64,000 nucleotides of DNA from positions 3,005,001 through 3,069,000 of the forward strand of contig NZ_JAZHRU010000001.1 of the NCBI RefSeq assembly GCF_036924525.1. Direction: 5' to 3'. The position numbers and the translations under genes were made by a program. This document shows positions 47,229 to 55,382 of this stretch, one piece after another; position 1 is the first letter of the stretch; every line of letters begins with the position of its first letter. This DNA comes from Bradyrhizobium sp. AZCC 1719. GTDB taxonomy: Bacteria > Pseudomonadota > Alphaproteobacteria > Rhizobiales > Xanthobacteraceae. The notes under the pieces are model-generated. The model was not told the origin of the DNA. It saw only the letters and a list, made by a program, of their open reading frames with translations, and did no database searches.

Positions 47229-47708
47229 TCAGAGCCAGCGGCGAACCTCGGCCTTGTAGCGGCGGTAGTCGTCGCCGAACTTCGCTTCGAGATAGCGCTC
47301 CTCGCGGGCGATCACCTGCGTCTGGATCGCGATCAGCACCAACGGGAGCAAGGCGAAGGCGATCGGCCCGTCGAAGCCGATCGCAAGGCCGGCATAGATA
47401 AGCGCCATGCCGAGATACATGGGATTGCGGGTCCACCGATAAGGGCCGGTCGTTGCAATGAGGGTCGTTGGCTGCGACGGCGGAACGTTGGTGCCCAGCC
47501 GCCGGAACAGCCCCGCCGCCGCAAGCATCATCGCCGCGCCGGCAACGATCAGCAGCGCGCCTGTCGCGACCAGCAACCGCCAGTCGATGCCGAAAGAGCG
47601 CAGGGTGACGAACCGCTCCGCCGCCAGCCCCAACAGCAGCGCTCCCAGATAGACGAAGGGCGGCGGGAAGCGCACACCCGCGCTGTCCGGTTCGACGGCC
47701 ATGCTCAT
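47229..47708 (-). CDS. Isoprenylcysteine carboxyl methyltransferase family protein
   Basis: A 159-residue membrane protein with about four helices. TTGPYRWTRNPMYLGMALIY is the family hallmark (GPYrxvRHPxY), and REERYLEAKFGDDYRRYKAEV the C-terminal signature. Bacterial members methylate unknown small or lipid substrates. ATG at 47708 is chosen; a TTG at 47726 overlaps the preceding gene's stop. It is right after the thioredoxin-reductase-like gene in the same direction. Confidence 0.85.
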   Translation of the reverse strand: MSMAVEPDSAGVRFPPPFVYLGALLLGLAAERFVTLRSFGIDWRLLVATGALLIVAGAAMMLAAAGLFRRLGTNVPPSQPTTLIATTGPYRWTRNPMYLGMALIYAGLAIGFDGPIAFALLPLVLIAIQTQVIAREERYLEAKFGDDYRRYKAEVRRWL

Positions 47709-47722
47709 CTGAATCGATGCTC

Positions 47723-48619
47723 TCAAACCAGCATCGACTGCTGGGCGAAGATACCCGCCATCGCGCCCTGCGATGATGCCAGGGTGACCGATGGCGGCGT
47801 AAGAGGGTTGGCGAGGTCGCCGGCGGCGTAGATGCCGGGCATGCTGGTTTGGCGGCGCTCGTCGACCTTGAGGATGATGCCGAGGGGCGTATCGACCGTG
47901 GCGAGGCCCAGTGATTCATGCAGGCTTGCGGACGGCTTGTTGCGCGGATGCGCGAACAGGATGTCGACCGCGACATTGGGGCCGGTATCGAGCTTGACGG
48001 TGGCGCTATGGTCCCCGTGATGGGTGATCTCAGTGATCCGGCCATCGACGACAGGTGTGTTGCGGCGCGTCAGATCGGCCCGGATATCGGGTGGAATGTC
48101 ATGACCATCGGCGAAGACCGTCAACCTGTCGGTCCAATCGTGGAACAGCCTGACCTGATTGTGCGACTGCGGGCCGGACCAGACGAGGCCCCAATGCTGG
48201 CCGGCGACTTCAAAGCCGTCGCAATAGGGGCAGGGCACGATGGACGTGCCCCAGCCTTCGGCAAAGCCCGGAATATCAGGCATCTGGTCGGCGACGCCAT
48301 AGCTCAGGATCAGGCGACGCGCCCCAAGGCTTGCGCCATCGGAAGTGAGGACGGTGAAATCGTCGATGGCGCCGGAGACGCTGTCGGCCCGGGCATTGAC
48401 CAGCTTGATCGTGGGATAACGCGCCAGCTGCTGCCGCGCCTCGGCCAGGATGGCCAGCGGTGGCTTGTGATCGTGGCCGAGCAGGCCGTGCGAGTGGCCG
48501 GCGAAGCGGTTGCGCGGCAGCCCGGTGTCGAGAACGGTGACCTTGCGGCGGGCACGGCCGAGCTGCAGGGCGCCGGCGAGACCGGCAAAGCTGCCGCCGA
48601 TAATGATGACGTCATCCAT
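47723..48619 (-). CDS. Thioredoxin reductase-like NAD(P)/FAD oxidoreductase
   Basis: A 298-residue flavoprotein. VIIIGGSFAGLAGALQLGRA is the FAD-binding dinucleotide motif; VPCPYCDGFEVAG holds the redox pair CxxC; and YAAGDLANPLTPPSVTLASSQG is the C-terminal FAD motif. The size and motifs fit the compact TrxR-like group (as in TrxB homologs beside TetR-regulated operons). It is divergent from a TetR remnant; its 5' end and promoter are duplicated at 50151-50444. Confidence 0.9.
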   Translation of the reverse strand: MDDVIIIGGSFAGLAGALQLGRARRKVTVLDTGLPRNRFAGHSHGLLGHDHKPPLAILAEARQQLARYPTIKLVNARADSVSGAIDDFTVLTSDGASLGARRLILSYGVADQMPDIPGFAEGWGTSIVPCPYCDGFEVAGQHWGLVWSGPQSHNQVRLFHDWTDRLTVFADGHDIPPDIRADLTRRNTPVVDGRITEITHHGDHSATVKLDTGPNVAVDILFAHPRNKPSASLHESLGLATVDTPLGIILKVDERRQTSMPGIYAAGDLANPLTPPSVTLASSQGAMAGIFAQQSMLV

Positions 48620-48760
48620 GGTTATGGGCTCCGTTTGGAGGACAGTTGAAACCTACCCATTGGCTTGCACATTTCAGACACTGCATGGTATCGTAATTCA
48701 AGAATTAGAATACTGTCAAGTACTGGAATTGCGGCGACCGAAAACAGACAGGGACGGGCC
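48457..48760. repeat. Left copy of a ~300-bp direct duplication
   Basis: From gcggtggcttgtgatc to the remains of a TetR start, this segment is about 85% identical by eye to 50151-50444. It includes the 5' end of the oxidoreductase gene, the shared promoter with a palindromic operator, and the first codons of the divergent regulator. The MFS transporter gene lies between the two copies. Confidence 0.8.
48688..48713. promoter_or_regulatory. Palindromic operator, left copy
   Basis: GTATCGTAATT (48688-48698) faces AATTAGAATAC (48703-48713) across 4 bp; 9 of 11 positions are symmetric. The same site occurs at 50372-50397. It lies between the oxidoreductase start and the TetR remnant, so it is the likely binding site of the TetR protein encoded at 50418. 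Confidence 0.6.
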
Positions 48761-48775
48761 CGCCGACGCCGGCGG
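48734..48775 (+). pseudogene. TetR N-terminal remnant
   Basis: The codons correspond to the start of the intact TetR gene at 50418, but GTG has become GCG and similarity ends after about 14 codons. This is the leftover of the second copy in the duplication. Confidence 0.65.
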
Positions 48776-48897
48776 GCTCGGGAGAAGGCACAATCGTCAA
48801 ACTGGCGAAGTTTGCCGTGTTTGCCCGACGGCGTAAGCCGGACTTCGCAAAGCTGACGAGCGATTGAAAAGAAACGCGCGCGGAGTCATGCGCCAAA

Positions 48898-50091
48898 TCA
48901 AGATCCCGGCCGCGCGTACAGGCCAAGAGCCAGCAGGGAAAACGCGCTCATCACGATGCCCAGCGCCAACATCGCTTCATGTGACACTGCGGCAGCAAGC
49001 CATACGCCGATCGCGGCGATCATCATCTGCAAGAAACCCAGCAGCGCCGAGGCGGCGCCGGCCTTCTCCCCGAATGGAGAAAGCGCCCGCGCAGTGGCCA
49101 GTGGAATGACAACACCCATCCCGAGAAGAACAACGCACATCGCGGCCAGAAAAGGCAGGAAAGTCGGGCTTATTATCGCGATGAGCAGGATCGCAAGGTT
49201 GCTGGCGGCCGCCGCGCACAAACCGGCCCGGATCGGGCCATCGAGCCCGTAGCGTGGTGCCAATCTTGATGCAAGCATACCCGCGGCGGATACGATGAAG
49301 ACGGTGCCGGCGAAAAAGAGGCCTAGCTGGATCGGCGTGAAGTGCAGCGCTTCGATGAATAGGCGCGGTGCCGCCGAAAACAATGAGAACATGCCCCCTA
49401 TGCAGAGGCTCGAGGTGGTCGCGGGGATCGCGAAGCGACGGTCGCCAATCAAGCCGGCATAGGTCCTGCCGATGGCAACTGGGTTGAGCGGCGTGCGGGT
49501 CGAATTGTGGGTTTCGCCGAGAACGATGCCGTAGGCAACGGCGCTGACGGCAGCAAAGGCCGCGACCAGCGCGAATTGGGCGCGCCAGCCCAGGCTGTGG
49601 TCGAGTGCGCCGCCAAGCAGTGGCGAGAACCCGGCAGCAGCGGACATCACCATCATGATGAGCGCCATCGCGCGTGCCAGCGCTGGGCCGCTAAACAAGT
49701 CGCGGGCGATGGCGCGAGACAGCACTGCCGTCGCGCAAGCACCTGTTGCCTGCACGACGCGGCCGACAAGGAGATTAGGCAGGTCGGTCGCCAGACCGCA
49801 CCAGGCGCTGCCCGCGAAGAACACGGCAAATCCGATCAGGACCGGCCAACGTCTTCCGTAGCGATCCGAAAGCGGTCCGACCAGGAGCTGGCCCAAGCCG
49901 AATACCGCAAGAAAAACGGTGATGGCGGACGTGACCGCCGCAGTCGTGACATTCAATGAGATCGCAATGTGCGGCAGAGACGGCAGCAGGATGTTGGTCG
50001 CCAGCGTTCCCATCGCGGTTAGGACGGAAAGGACGGCGATGGGCAGGGCGCTGGAGGCGGGAATGCGCAGGGGATTGACCAGGTCAGCCAT
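48898..50091 (-). CDS. MFS drug exporter (Bcr/CflA-like)
   Basis: A 397-residue inner-membrane protein with 12 predicted helices. GPLSDRYGRRWPVLIGFAVF is motif A between helices 2 and 3; SALPIAVLSVLTAMGTLATNILLPSLP opens as in Bcr/CflA family drug:proton antiporters. VVQATGACATAVLSRAIARD is the helix 4/5 signature of this subfamily. It lies between the two copies of the duplicated promoter, and the right copy stands directly upstream of it, so TetR (50418) probably represses it. Confidence 0.92.
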   Translation of the reverse strand: MADLVNPLRIPASSALPIAVLSVLTAMGTLATNILLPSLPHIAISLNVTTAAVTSAITVFLAVFGLGQLLVGPLSDRYGRRWPVLIGFAVFFAGSAWCGLATDLPNLLVGRVVQATGACATAVLSRAIARDLFSGPALARAMALIMMVMSAAAGFSPLLGGALDHSLGWRAQFALVAAFAAVSAVAYGIVLGETHNSTRTPLNPVAIGRTYAGLIGDRRFAIPATTSSLCIGGMFSLFSAAPRLFIEALHFTPIQLGLFFAGTVFIVSAAGMLASRLAPRYGLDGPIRAGLCAAAASNLAILLIAIISPTFLPFLAAMCVVLLGMGVVIPLATARALSPFGEKAGAASALLGFLQMMIAAIGVWLAAAVSHEAMLALGIVMSAFSLLALGLYARPGS

Positions 50092-50121
50092 CGGAGCTTT
50101 CCGGTATGAGGGATAGGTACG

Positions 50122-50310
50122 TTAAGGCGGCGAGTGACGCGGTGCGCGTCGCGGTGGCTTGTGATCGTGGCCGAGCAGCCCATGCGAATGGCCGGCGAAG
50201 CGGTTGCGCGGCAGGCCGGCATCGAGAACGGTGACCTTGCGGCGGGCACGGCCGAGCTGCAGGGCGCCGGCGAGACCGGCAAAGCTGCCGCCGATGATGA
50301 CGTCGTCCAT
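50122..50310 (-). pseudogene. Truncated thioredoxin reductase-like gene
   Basis: Starts MDDVIIGGSFAGLAGAL, one Ile shorter than the intact gene at 48619, and stays similar up to GHDHKPP. After that (50150 leftwards) it runs into unrelated codons and a stop. It is what remains of the oxidoreductase gene in the right copy of the duplication, lying between MFS and TetR. Confidence 0.8.
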
Positions 50311-50444
50311 GGTGATGGGCTCCGTGTTGTGGATGGGCTGGGCCTGGCTTGCACATTTTGGACACTGTATGGTATCGTAATTCAATAATTAGGATACTGT
50401 CAAGGACTGGAATTGTCGTGACCGAAATTAGCCAGGGCCGGCGC
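50151..50444. repeat. Right copy of the ~300-bp direct duplication
   Basis: Counterpart of 48457-48760. Here the regulator side is intact and the oxidoreductase side is cut, the reverse of the left copy, as expected if the MFS gene was inserted by a duplication or recombination between repeats. Confidence 0.8.
50372..50397. promoter_or_regulatory. Palindromic operator, right copy
   Basis: GTATCGTAATT (50372-50382) faces AATTAGGATAC (50387-50397) with a 4-bp centre; 10 of 11 positions are symmetric. It lies 20 bp before the TetR start and is the probable TetR operator. Confidence 0.65.
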
Positions 50445-51101
50445 GGCCGGCCCGCCAACCAGGCGCTTGGCCAAACGATCGTCGACGCCGCGCGCGAACT
50501 CTTTGTGGAGTTGGGTTTTCAAGCGACGACATTGGACAAGGTCGCCCAGCGGGCGAAGATATCCAAGCTCAGCATCTATCGGCACTTCGAGAACAAGGAG
50601 GCGCTGTTCAGCGCGGCCATCGCGGCCGGCTGCCATCAGTTGTTTGCACCACAGGCCCTTCTTGAAGGCGTCGACGGTTCGGCCGAAGATCAGCTCATGG
50701 CGGTGGGATCATCACTGCTTCGCACGCTGTTGAGATCAGACGTCCGCAGTGTCGAAGCCATGGTAATGGCCGACAAGACGAATCAAAACTCGTTAAGCAA
50801 GCTCCATTACGAAGCCGGCCCCGCCCATGTCATCGCCCAAATTGAGGCCCTGTTGCGTCAGTTGCACGCGAAGGCGGTTCTGAACGTGCCCGATCCTCTC
50901 CGGTCCGCCCGCTTGTTTGCCGCGCTTTTCAAAGGATCCGATCTCCTGATTATCGCACGCTTCGATCAGGCGAGAGCAGAGGACGACAAAGAAATCGAAT
51001 CCTATTGCCGGTCGGCCGTCGCCATGTTCATCGCCGCGCACGGTGGCAACGACCACGGGGGCGGATATTTGCCGGCCCCAAGGTCAAAAAACAAAATTTG
51101 A
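50418..51101 (+). CDS. TetR family transcriptional repressor
   Basis: A 227-residue regulator. The helix-turn-helix is FVELGFQATTLDKVAQRAKI then SKLSIYRHFENKEALFSAAI, typical TetR. The C-terminal ligand domain resembles AefR-like TetR proteins (QLMAVGSSLLRTLLRSDV). GTG at 50418 fits the duplicated remnant's start (GCG at 48734) and the homology; the frame is open from 50349. It should repress the MFS and the thioredoxin-reductase-like genes through the two palindromes. Confidence 0.9.
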   Translation: MTEISQGRRGRPANQALGQTIVDAARELFVELGFQATTLDKVAQRAKISKLSIYRHFENKEALFSAAIAAGCHQLFAPQALLEGVDGSAEDQLMAVGSSLLRTLLRSDVRSVEAMVMADKTNQNSLSKLHYEAGPAHVIAQIEALLRQLHAKAVLNVPDPLRSARLFAALFKGSDLLIIARFDQARAEDDKEIESYCRSAVAMFIAAHGGNDHGGGYLPAPRSKNKI

Positions 51102-51431
51102 ATCGTGCGTGACCGATGTTGTCAAAATAACCGAGACCGGTTTGAAAATCATGGAGGCTGAAGAGCTTTCGATTGGCGACAAGATCGCGGAAAAAATACG
51201 CTTGTTGAACTATCGGTTGCGATACCAGTCCGCACGATGACCCTCGGCAGCGCATTTCCCCGAATCCAGTCCGCCTTCGCCCTGCGGGCTTCGGCTTGAC
51301 AGCCTTCGTTCGCTTCGCTGGGAGTTCGTGGCACGGGCTTGCCCAGCCGGAGCTCGCGAAGCGACGTTAGGATCGAAAAAGACCCCCTCGGCTCTTTCGC
51401 GCTCAGCTCAACCCAATTACGTCGAATGACG
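51102..51431. other. Intergenic region between TetR and the phosphonate LysR gene
   Basis: 330 bp without a supported gene. 51265-51365 has a GC-rich, partly palindromic stretch (CCTGCGGGCTTCGGC, AGCTCGCGAAGC) like the extragenic sequences next to tRNAs in this window (40345-40390 and 59280-59408). It may be another fragment of such a repeat. No terminator with a T run is seen. Confidence 0.4.
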
Positions 51432-52310
51432 CTACTTCGTATTGGAAACCTTTGTCTTACGCACGACTTCGAGAAACGCGCGGATGATCCGGCTGGTTTC
51501 GCGTTTCCGCAAAATCACAACATGCGCATAGGTGAAGATTCCCGCATTACTGATTGGGATGAGGCGCAGAGAAGAGTCTGGAACGAACTCGGCTTCGGAG
51601 ACGTAGCTTATGCCCAACCCGCGAATGACGGCTTCGCGGATCGCCTCGCGGCTTCCGATCTCCATGACGATGCGCGGCTTGATCTTTGCCTTAGCGAGCG
51701 CTTGCTCGAACGCGCGTCGCGTCGTAGAGCCGGTCTCACGGATAATTAGTGGTTCGCCTTCGAGTTCGGAGATCTTGACGCTCTTCTGCTTCGCCAGCGG
51801 ATGATCGGTGCGCACAAAGACGCCGACTGGATGGCGTCTATATGGAAGAGTGAGAAGACGATCGTCCTCATCAATGTGCGCTAGCACCGCGATGTCGCTC
51901 TTGTAGTCAAGAAGATCATCGAGGACCTCGTGCGAGTTGCCGAGCTTCACGGCGAGTTCGATCCCCGGATAGGCGCGATTGAAGGCCGCAAGCATCTCGG
52001 TGACGTGATAGGGGCCGACCGCGCCAATCGAAAGCCGACCGGTCTTGAGCTCGCGCGACTGCTCCAGGAATGCGACCGCTTCTTCTTCCTCGGCAAACAG
52101 GCGCGACGTAATCGCCAGTAGTTGCCGTCCCGTGTCGGTCAACTCGCGGCGGCGGCCCTTCTTGATGAAGAGCTCGACGCCGTACTCCTCCTCCAGCGCG
52201 CCGACCTGGGCCGTCAGCGTCGGCTGCGTGATGTGAACTGCATCCGACGCGGCATTGAAGCCGCCTGCAGTCGCCACAGCATGGAAGGAGCGAATCTGGG
52301 TATATCGCAT
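51432..52310 (-). CDS. LysR family regulator of the phosphonate cluster
   Basis: A 292-residue LysR protein. The N-terminal helix-turn-helix is SFHAVATAGGFNAASDAVHI then TQPTLTAQVGALEEEYGV. The effector domain has GAVGPYHVTEMLAAFNRAYPG and IIRETGSTTRRAFEQAL. LysR proteins of this subgroup are found beside 2-aminoethylphosphonate genes in rhizobia and pseudomonads. It is divergent from the Fe-ADH gene with 136 bp between. It probably activates the operon in response to a phosphonate, independent of phosphate starvation; I did not find a clear Pho box. Confidence 0.9.
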   Translation of the reverse strand: MRYTQIRSFHAVATAGGFNAASDAVHITQPTLTAQVGALEEEYGVELFIKKGRRRELTDTGRQLLAITSRLFAEEEEAVAFLEQSRELKTGRLSIGAVGPYHVTEMLAAFNRAYPGIELAVKLGNSHEVLDDLLDYKSDIAVLAHIDEDDRLLTLPYRRHPVGVFVRTDHPLAKQKSVKISELEGEPLIIRETGSTTRRAFEQALAKAKIKPRIVMEIGSREAIREAVIRGLGISYVSEAEFVPDSSLRLIPISNAGIFTYAHVVILRKRETSRIIRAFLEVVRKTKVSNTK

Positions 52311-52446
52311 AGAACAAATCTATCTATTTCTCTGAAAAAATCAATTTGTCGATGTAACAGCGTTCAGCAATGGTCCGGACCACAACGAGCGCTCACGAGA
52401 AGCGCGGAAGCAGCAGCGCTTCAGGCGCGATCAAGGGTGGAACGTT
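52311..52446. promoter_or_regulatory. LysR/Fe-ADH divergent control region
   Basis: 136 bp with an AT-rich left half and a perfect 12-bp palindrome TGGTCCGGACCA at 52371-52382. It holds the promoters for LysR and for the phosphonate operon. No match to the Pho box consensus was seen by eye. Confidence 0.55.
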
Positions 52447-53538
52447 ATGCGGTGGGCCTACTGGAATCCCGTAAAAGTTCGCTTCGGCGCAGGGACATTC
52501 GATGAAGTCGGAGGTCTGATCGGCAAGCGCCGCTATGCCCTCGTGACCTATAATCAACCGATTTTCAACGACCTGGCGGCGCGCCTTACAAAGGTCGCGG
52601 GCGAGCCGGTTGCCGTCATCGACAATATCGAGACCAACCCGGACTGCGCCGATCTGGTGAATTCCTGCCGTGTCTTCGGCGCTGCAACGCAAGCGCCTGA
52701 AGTCATCGTTGCCCTCGGTGGAGGCTCGATGATGGATGCGGCCAAGGTGCTGGCTGGAAGCAAGGGCGACTTCGAGAATGTCCGCCGCCATCTTACCGAG
52801 AAGGCCCCGCTGGACACGTCGGCGATCGTGCCGATCATTGCGGTGCCGACTACTTCCGGAACAGGCAGCGAAGTCACCCATTGGGCAACCGTGTGGGATT
52901 CGGCCAACGGCAGCAAGTATTCGCTGGCGCATCCGTTGCTCTATCCCGAAGCCGCCGTGCTCGATCCGCAGCTTATCCTTGGGGCGCCGCGAGGGCTGAC
53001 CCTGGCGACCGGTCTCGACTCCCTGTCACATGCGCTCGAGAGCATCTGGAACGTCAACGCCAACTCGGTCTCGGCCGGCTTCGCGGTCGAGGCCGCGCGC
53101 GAGATCATCGAAACGCTGCCGCGCCTGCTCGACAATCTCGGCGATATCGATCTGCGCACCCGTCAGGCGCGCGGCAGCCTGCTCGCCGGCTTCGCTTTCT
53201 CGCAGACCAAGACGGCTTTGGCCCACAACATCTCCTACGACATTACGCTGAAGATCGGACTGATCCACGGCATCGCCTGTTCGTTCTCGCTGCCGATCGT
53301 GATGGGGTGGGCAATAGGCAATAGCCCCGACTGCGACGCCGCACTGCGCCGCATCTTTGGCCCGGACCTCAGCGAAGGTGTCCGCAAGCTGCGGTCTTTC
53401 CTCGAGGGGATCGGCGTCAAGACTGATCCTGCCACCTACGGCGTTTCGCCGGCGGAATGGACACGCCTGGTCGAGAAGGCGCTGGAAGGCGAGCGCGGCA
53501 GGAATTTCATTGGAAGGCAGACGGTCAAGGCAGCGTAG
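52447..53538 (+). CDS. Iron-type alcohol dehydrogenase, probable phosphonoacetaldehyde reductase / 2-hydroxyethylphosphonate dehydrogenase
   Basis: A 363-residue group III (iron-dependent) alcohol dehydrogenase. ALGGGSMMDAAKV is the NAD(P)-binding motif, VPTTSGTGSEVT the second. Metal ligands are all in place: Asp191 and His195 (TGLDSLSHALE), His260 (LAHNISYD) and His274 (LIHGIAC), with the same spacing as in FucO. The opening MRWAYWNPVKVRFGAG resembles phosphonoacetaldehyde reductases (PhpC-like) that interconvert phosphonoacetaldehyde and 2-hydroxyethylphosphonate. Placement directly before phnDCE, phnA and phnY supports a catabolic role: oxidation of hydroxyethylphosphonate to the PhnY substrate. 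The ADH assignment is firm; the substrate is inference. Confidence 0.85.
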   Translation: MRWAYWNPVKVRFGAGTFDEVGGLIGKRRYALVTYNQPIFNDLAARLTKVAGEPVAVIDNIETNPDCADLVNSCRVFGAATQAPEVIVALGGGSMMDAAKVLAGSKGDFENVRRHLTEKAPLDTSAIVPIIAVPTTSGTGSEVTHWATVWDSANGSKYSLAHPLLYPEAAVLDPQLILGAPRGLTLATGLDSLSHALESIWNVNANSVSAGFAVEAAREIIETLPRLLDNLGDIDLRTRQARGSLLAGFAFSQTKTALAHNISYDITLKIGLIHGIACSFSLPIVMGWAIGNSPDCDAALRRIFGPDLSEGVRKLRSFLEGIGVKTDPATYGVSPAEWTRLVEKALEGERGRNFIGRQTVKAA

Positions 53539-53620
53539 TGAAACAGACCTAGAGGCGAACACGCCCATCACAAACCACCGGCAATGGTCAAAAAGACCAA
53601 CGGAATCACAGGAGGAAAAC

Positions 53621-54496
53621 ATGAACATCACGCGTCGGAAAATGCTCGTCGGGTCCGTTGCTGTGGCCGGCGCCTTGGTCGCCATGCCGAATGTGTTGCG
53701 TGCAGAGGGTGTGATCCGCGTCGGTCTCATTCCATCAGAAGATTCTCGCGCGATGCTGGCGTCGAGCCAGCAGCTGCTCGATGCGCTCGAAAAGAATCTC
53801 GGCATGAAGGTGCAGGGGTTCGTTGCCGCCGACTACAACGGCGTCATCGAGGCGATGCGCGCCGGTCACATCGAGGTAGCCTATCTCGGACCGTTCTCCT
53901 ATGTGCTCGGCGCCTCCGTGGCCAACATCGAGGCGTTTGCTACCGCCGAGACACAAAAGTCCGGACGTACTTTCTATCACAGCCAGATCATCACACGGAA
54001 AGACAGTGGCATCAAGGACATCAACGATCTGAAGGGCAGGACCTTCGCGTTCGTCGATCCGTCTTCGACTTCCGGCCATCTCTTCCCCAAGGCCGGCCTG
54101 CTCAAGCTCGGAATCGACCCGGAGAAGTTCTTCGGCCGCGTTCTTTTCACCGGCTCGCACGATGCCAACGCACTGGCGGTCGCCAACAAGCGTGTCGACG
54201 CGGCCACCATCGCTGACCGCATCTTCGACGCCGCAGTGCAGAAGAATCTCGTCAAGCGCGAGGACATCCACGTCGTGTGGAGTTCTGACCCGATCCCGGA
54301 ATCGCCGACGGTGTGGCGCAAGAATCTGACACCGGAACTGAAGGCAAAGATCAAGACCGCGTTCTTGAACATCAAGGACATCACCTGGGCCGACCAGGGC
54401 AAGCTCAACCGCTTCGTCGAAACCAACGATGCAGCCTACGATGTGATTCGGGATACCGCAAAGGCGCTCAATCTCGATCTGAAAAAGATGAAATGA
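53621..54496 (+). CDS. phnD: Phosphonate ABC transporter substrate-binding protein
   Basis: A 291-residue periplasmic protein. GGAGG precedes the ATG. The leader (MNITRRKMLVGSVAVAGALV) has a twin-arginine-like TRRKMLV, so Tat export is possible. VIRVGLIPSEDSRAML, EVAYLGPFSYVLGA and FVDPSSTSGHLFPKAG are the phosphonate/phosphate-ester pocket motifs of PhnD, and NKRVDAATIADRIFD follows. The ligand is likely a C2 phosphonate such as hydroxyethyl- or aminoethylphosphonate or phosphonoacetate. Confidence 0.95.
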   Translation: MNITRRKMLVGSVAVAGALVAMPNVLRAEGVIRVGLIPSEDSRAMLASSQQLLDALEKNLGMKVQGFVAADYNGVIEAMRAGHIEVAYLGPFSYVLGASVANIEAFATAETQKSGRTFYHSQIITRKDSGIKDINDLKGRTFAFVDPSSTSGHLFPKAGLLKLGIDPEKFFGRVLFTGSHDANALAVANKRVDAATIADRIFDAAVQKNLVKREDIHVVWSSDPIPESPTVWRKNLTPELKAKIKTAFLNIKDITWADQGKLNRFVETNDAAYDVIRDTAKALNLDLKKMK

Positions 54497-54547
54497 GCCC
54501 GCTGCGCTGACCCGCCGTAACCAACCCTCCGGCATAGGATTGCTCAG

Positions 54548-55369
54548 ATGATCAAGATCGCAGGTTTGAAGAAATCTTACGGCGGGAAGCCGGTGCTCCA
54601 GGGCATCGACCTCGAAGTCAAGTCAGGCGAATTCCTCGTCGTGCTGGGGCCGAGCGGCGCCGGAAAATCCACCATGCTCCGTTGCATCAACGGCCTCACG
54701 CCGCCGGACGCCGGCCAGATCGTCATCGACGGCACGATCTTCGACTCCAAACGCGCGGCCGGCGGACGCTTGCGCCCGGTCGCGATGATCTTCCAGCACC
54801 ACAACCTGGTAAAGCGACTCACCGTACTCAAGAACATCCTGGTCGGTCGCATGGCCGGGATGTCGTCGATCCTCTCGGCGCTTCAAATCTTCCCGACGAA
54901 GGACGTCGAGATCGCAATGGAATGTCTTCAGCGCGTCGAGCTGACACACAAGGCAATGGCGCGCGCCGACCAGCTCTCCGGCGGCGAGCAGCAGCGCATC
55001 GGCATTGCCCGTGCGCTGGCCCAACGCCCGGCGGTCATCCTGTGCGACGAGCCGGTGGCCAGCCTCGACCCGAAAACCTCGCGTGTCGTGCTCGGCTATC
55101 TCAAGACGATCTGCAAGGAAGAAGGCATCGCCGTCATCTGCAATCTGCATCAGGTCGACTACGCAGTCGAATTTGGCGAGCGCATCGTTGGTCTCTCGGG
55201 CGGCAAAGTGGTGTTCGACGATACGCCGGACCACCTCACTGTCGACGTCGTGCACCAGATCTATCCGGGATTGGAAGATCCGGGCGTCGCCCGCGTGTTG
55301 CGGCCGAATGCCGGCCCACGCCTGGTGTCGAATTCGCTCGATCCCATCGCCCTTGCGGCATCCGCCTGA
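54548..55369 (+). CDS. phnC: Phosphonate ABC transporter ATP-binding protein
   Basis: A 273-residue ATPase. Walker A is LGPSGAGKSTMLRC, the ABC signature LSGGEQQRIGIARAL, Walker B ILCDEPVASLDP, and the switch His in CNLHQVDYA. GRMAGMSSILSALQIFPTKD is the PhnC insertion between Q-loop and signature. The C-terminal ~20 residues (GPRLVSNSLDPIALAA) extend past the core fold. It powers import through PhnE, which begins 13 bp after its stop. Confidence 0.96.
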   Translation: MIKIAGLKKSYGGKPVLQGIDLEVKSGEFLVVLGPSGAGKSTMLRCINGLTPPDAGQIVIDGTIFDSKRAAGGRLRPVAMIFQHHNLVKRLTVLKNILVGRMAGMSSILSALQIFPTKDVEIAMECLQRVELTHKAMARADQLSGGEQQRIGIARALAQRPAVILCDEPVASLDPKTSRVVLGYLKTICKEEGIAVICNLHQVDYAVEFGERIVGLSGGKVVFDDTPDHLTVDVVHQIYPGLEDPGVARVLRPNAGPRLVSNSLDPIALAASA

Positions 55370-55382
55370 GCAGGAGACGACC

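Noticed and set aside
52311..52446. Pho box upstream of the phosphonate operon
   Set aside because: No pair of CTGTCAT-like direct repeats at the right spacing could be seen.
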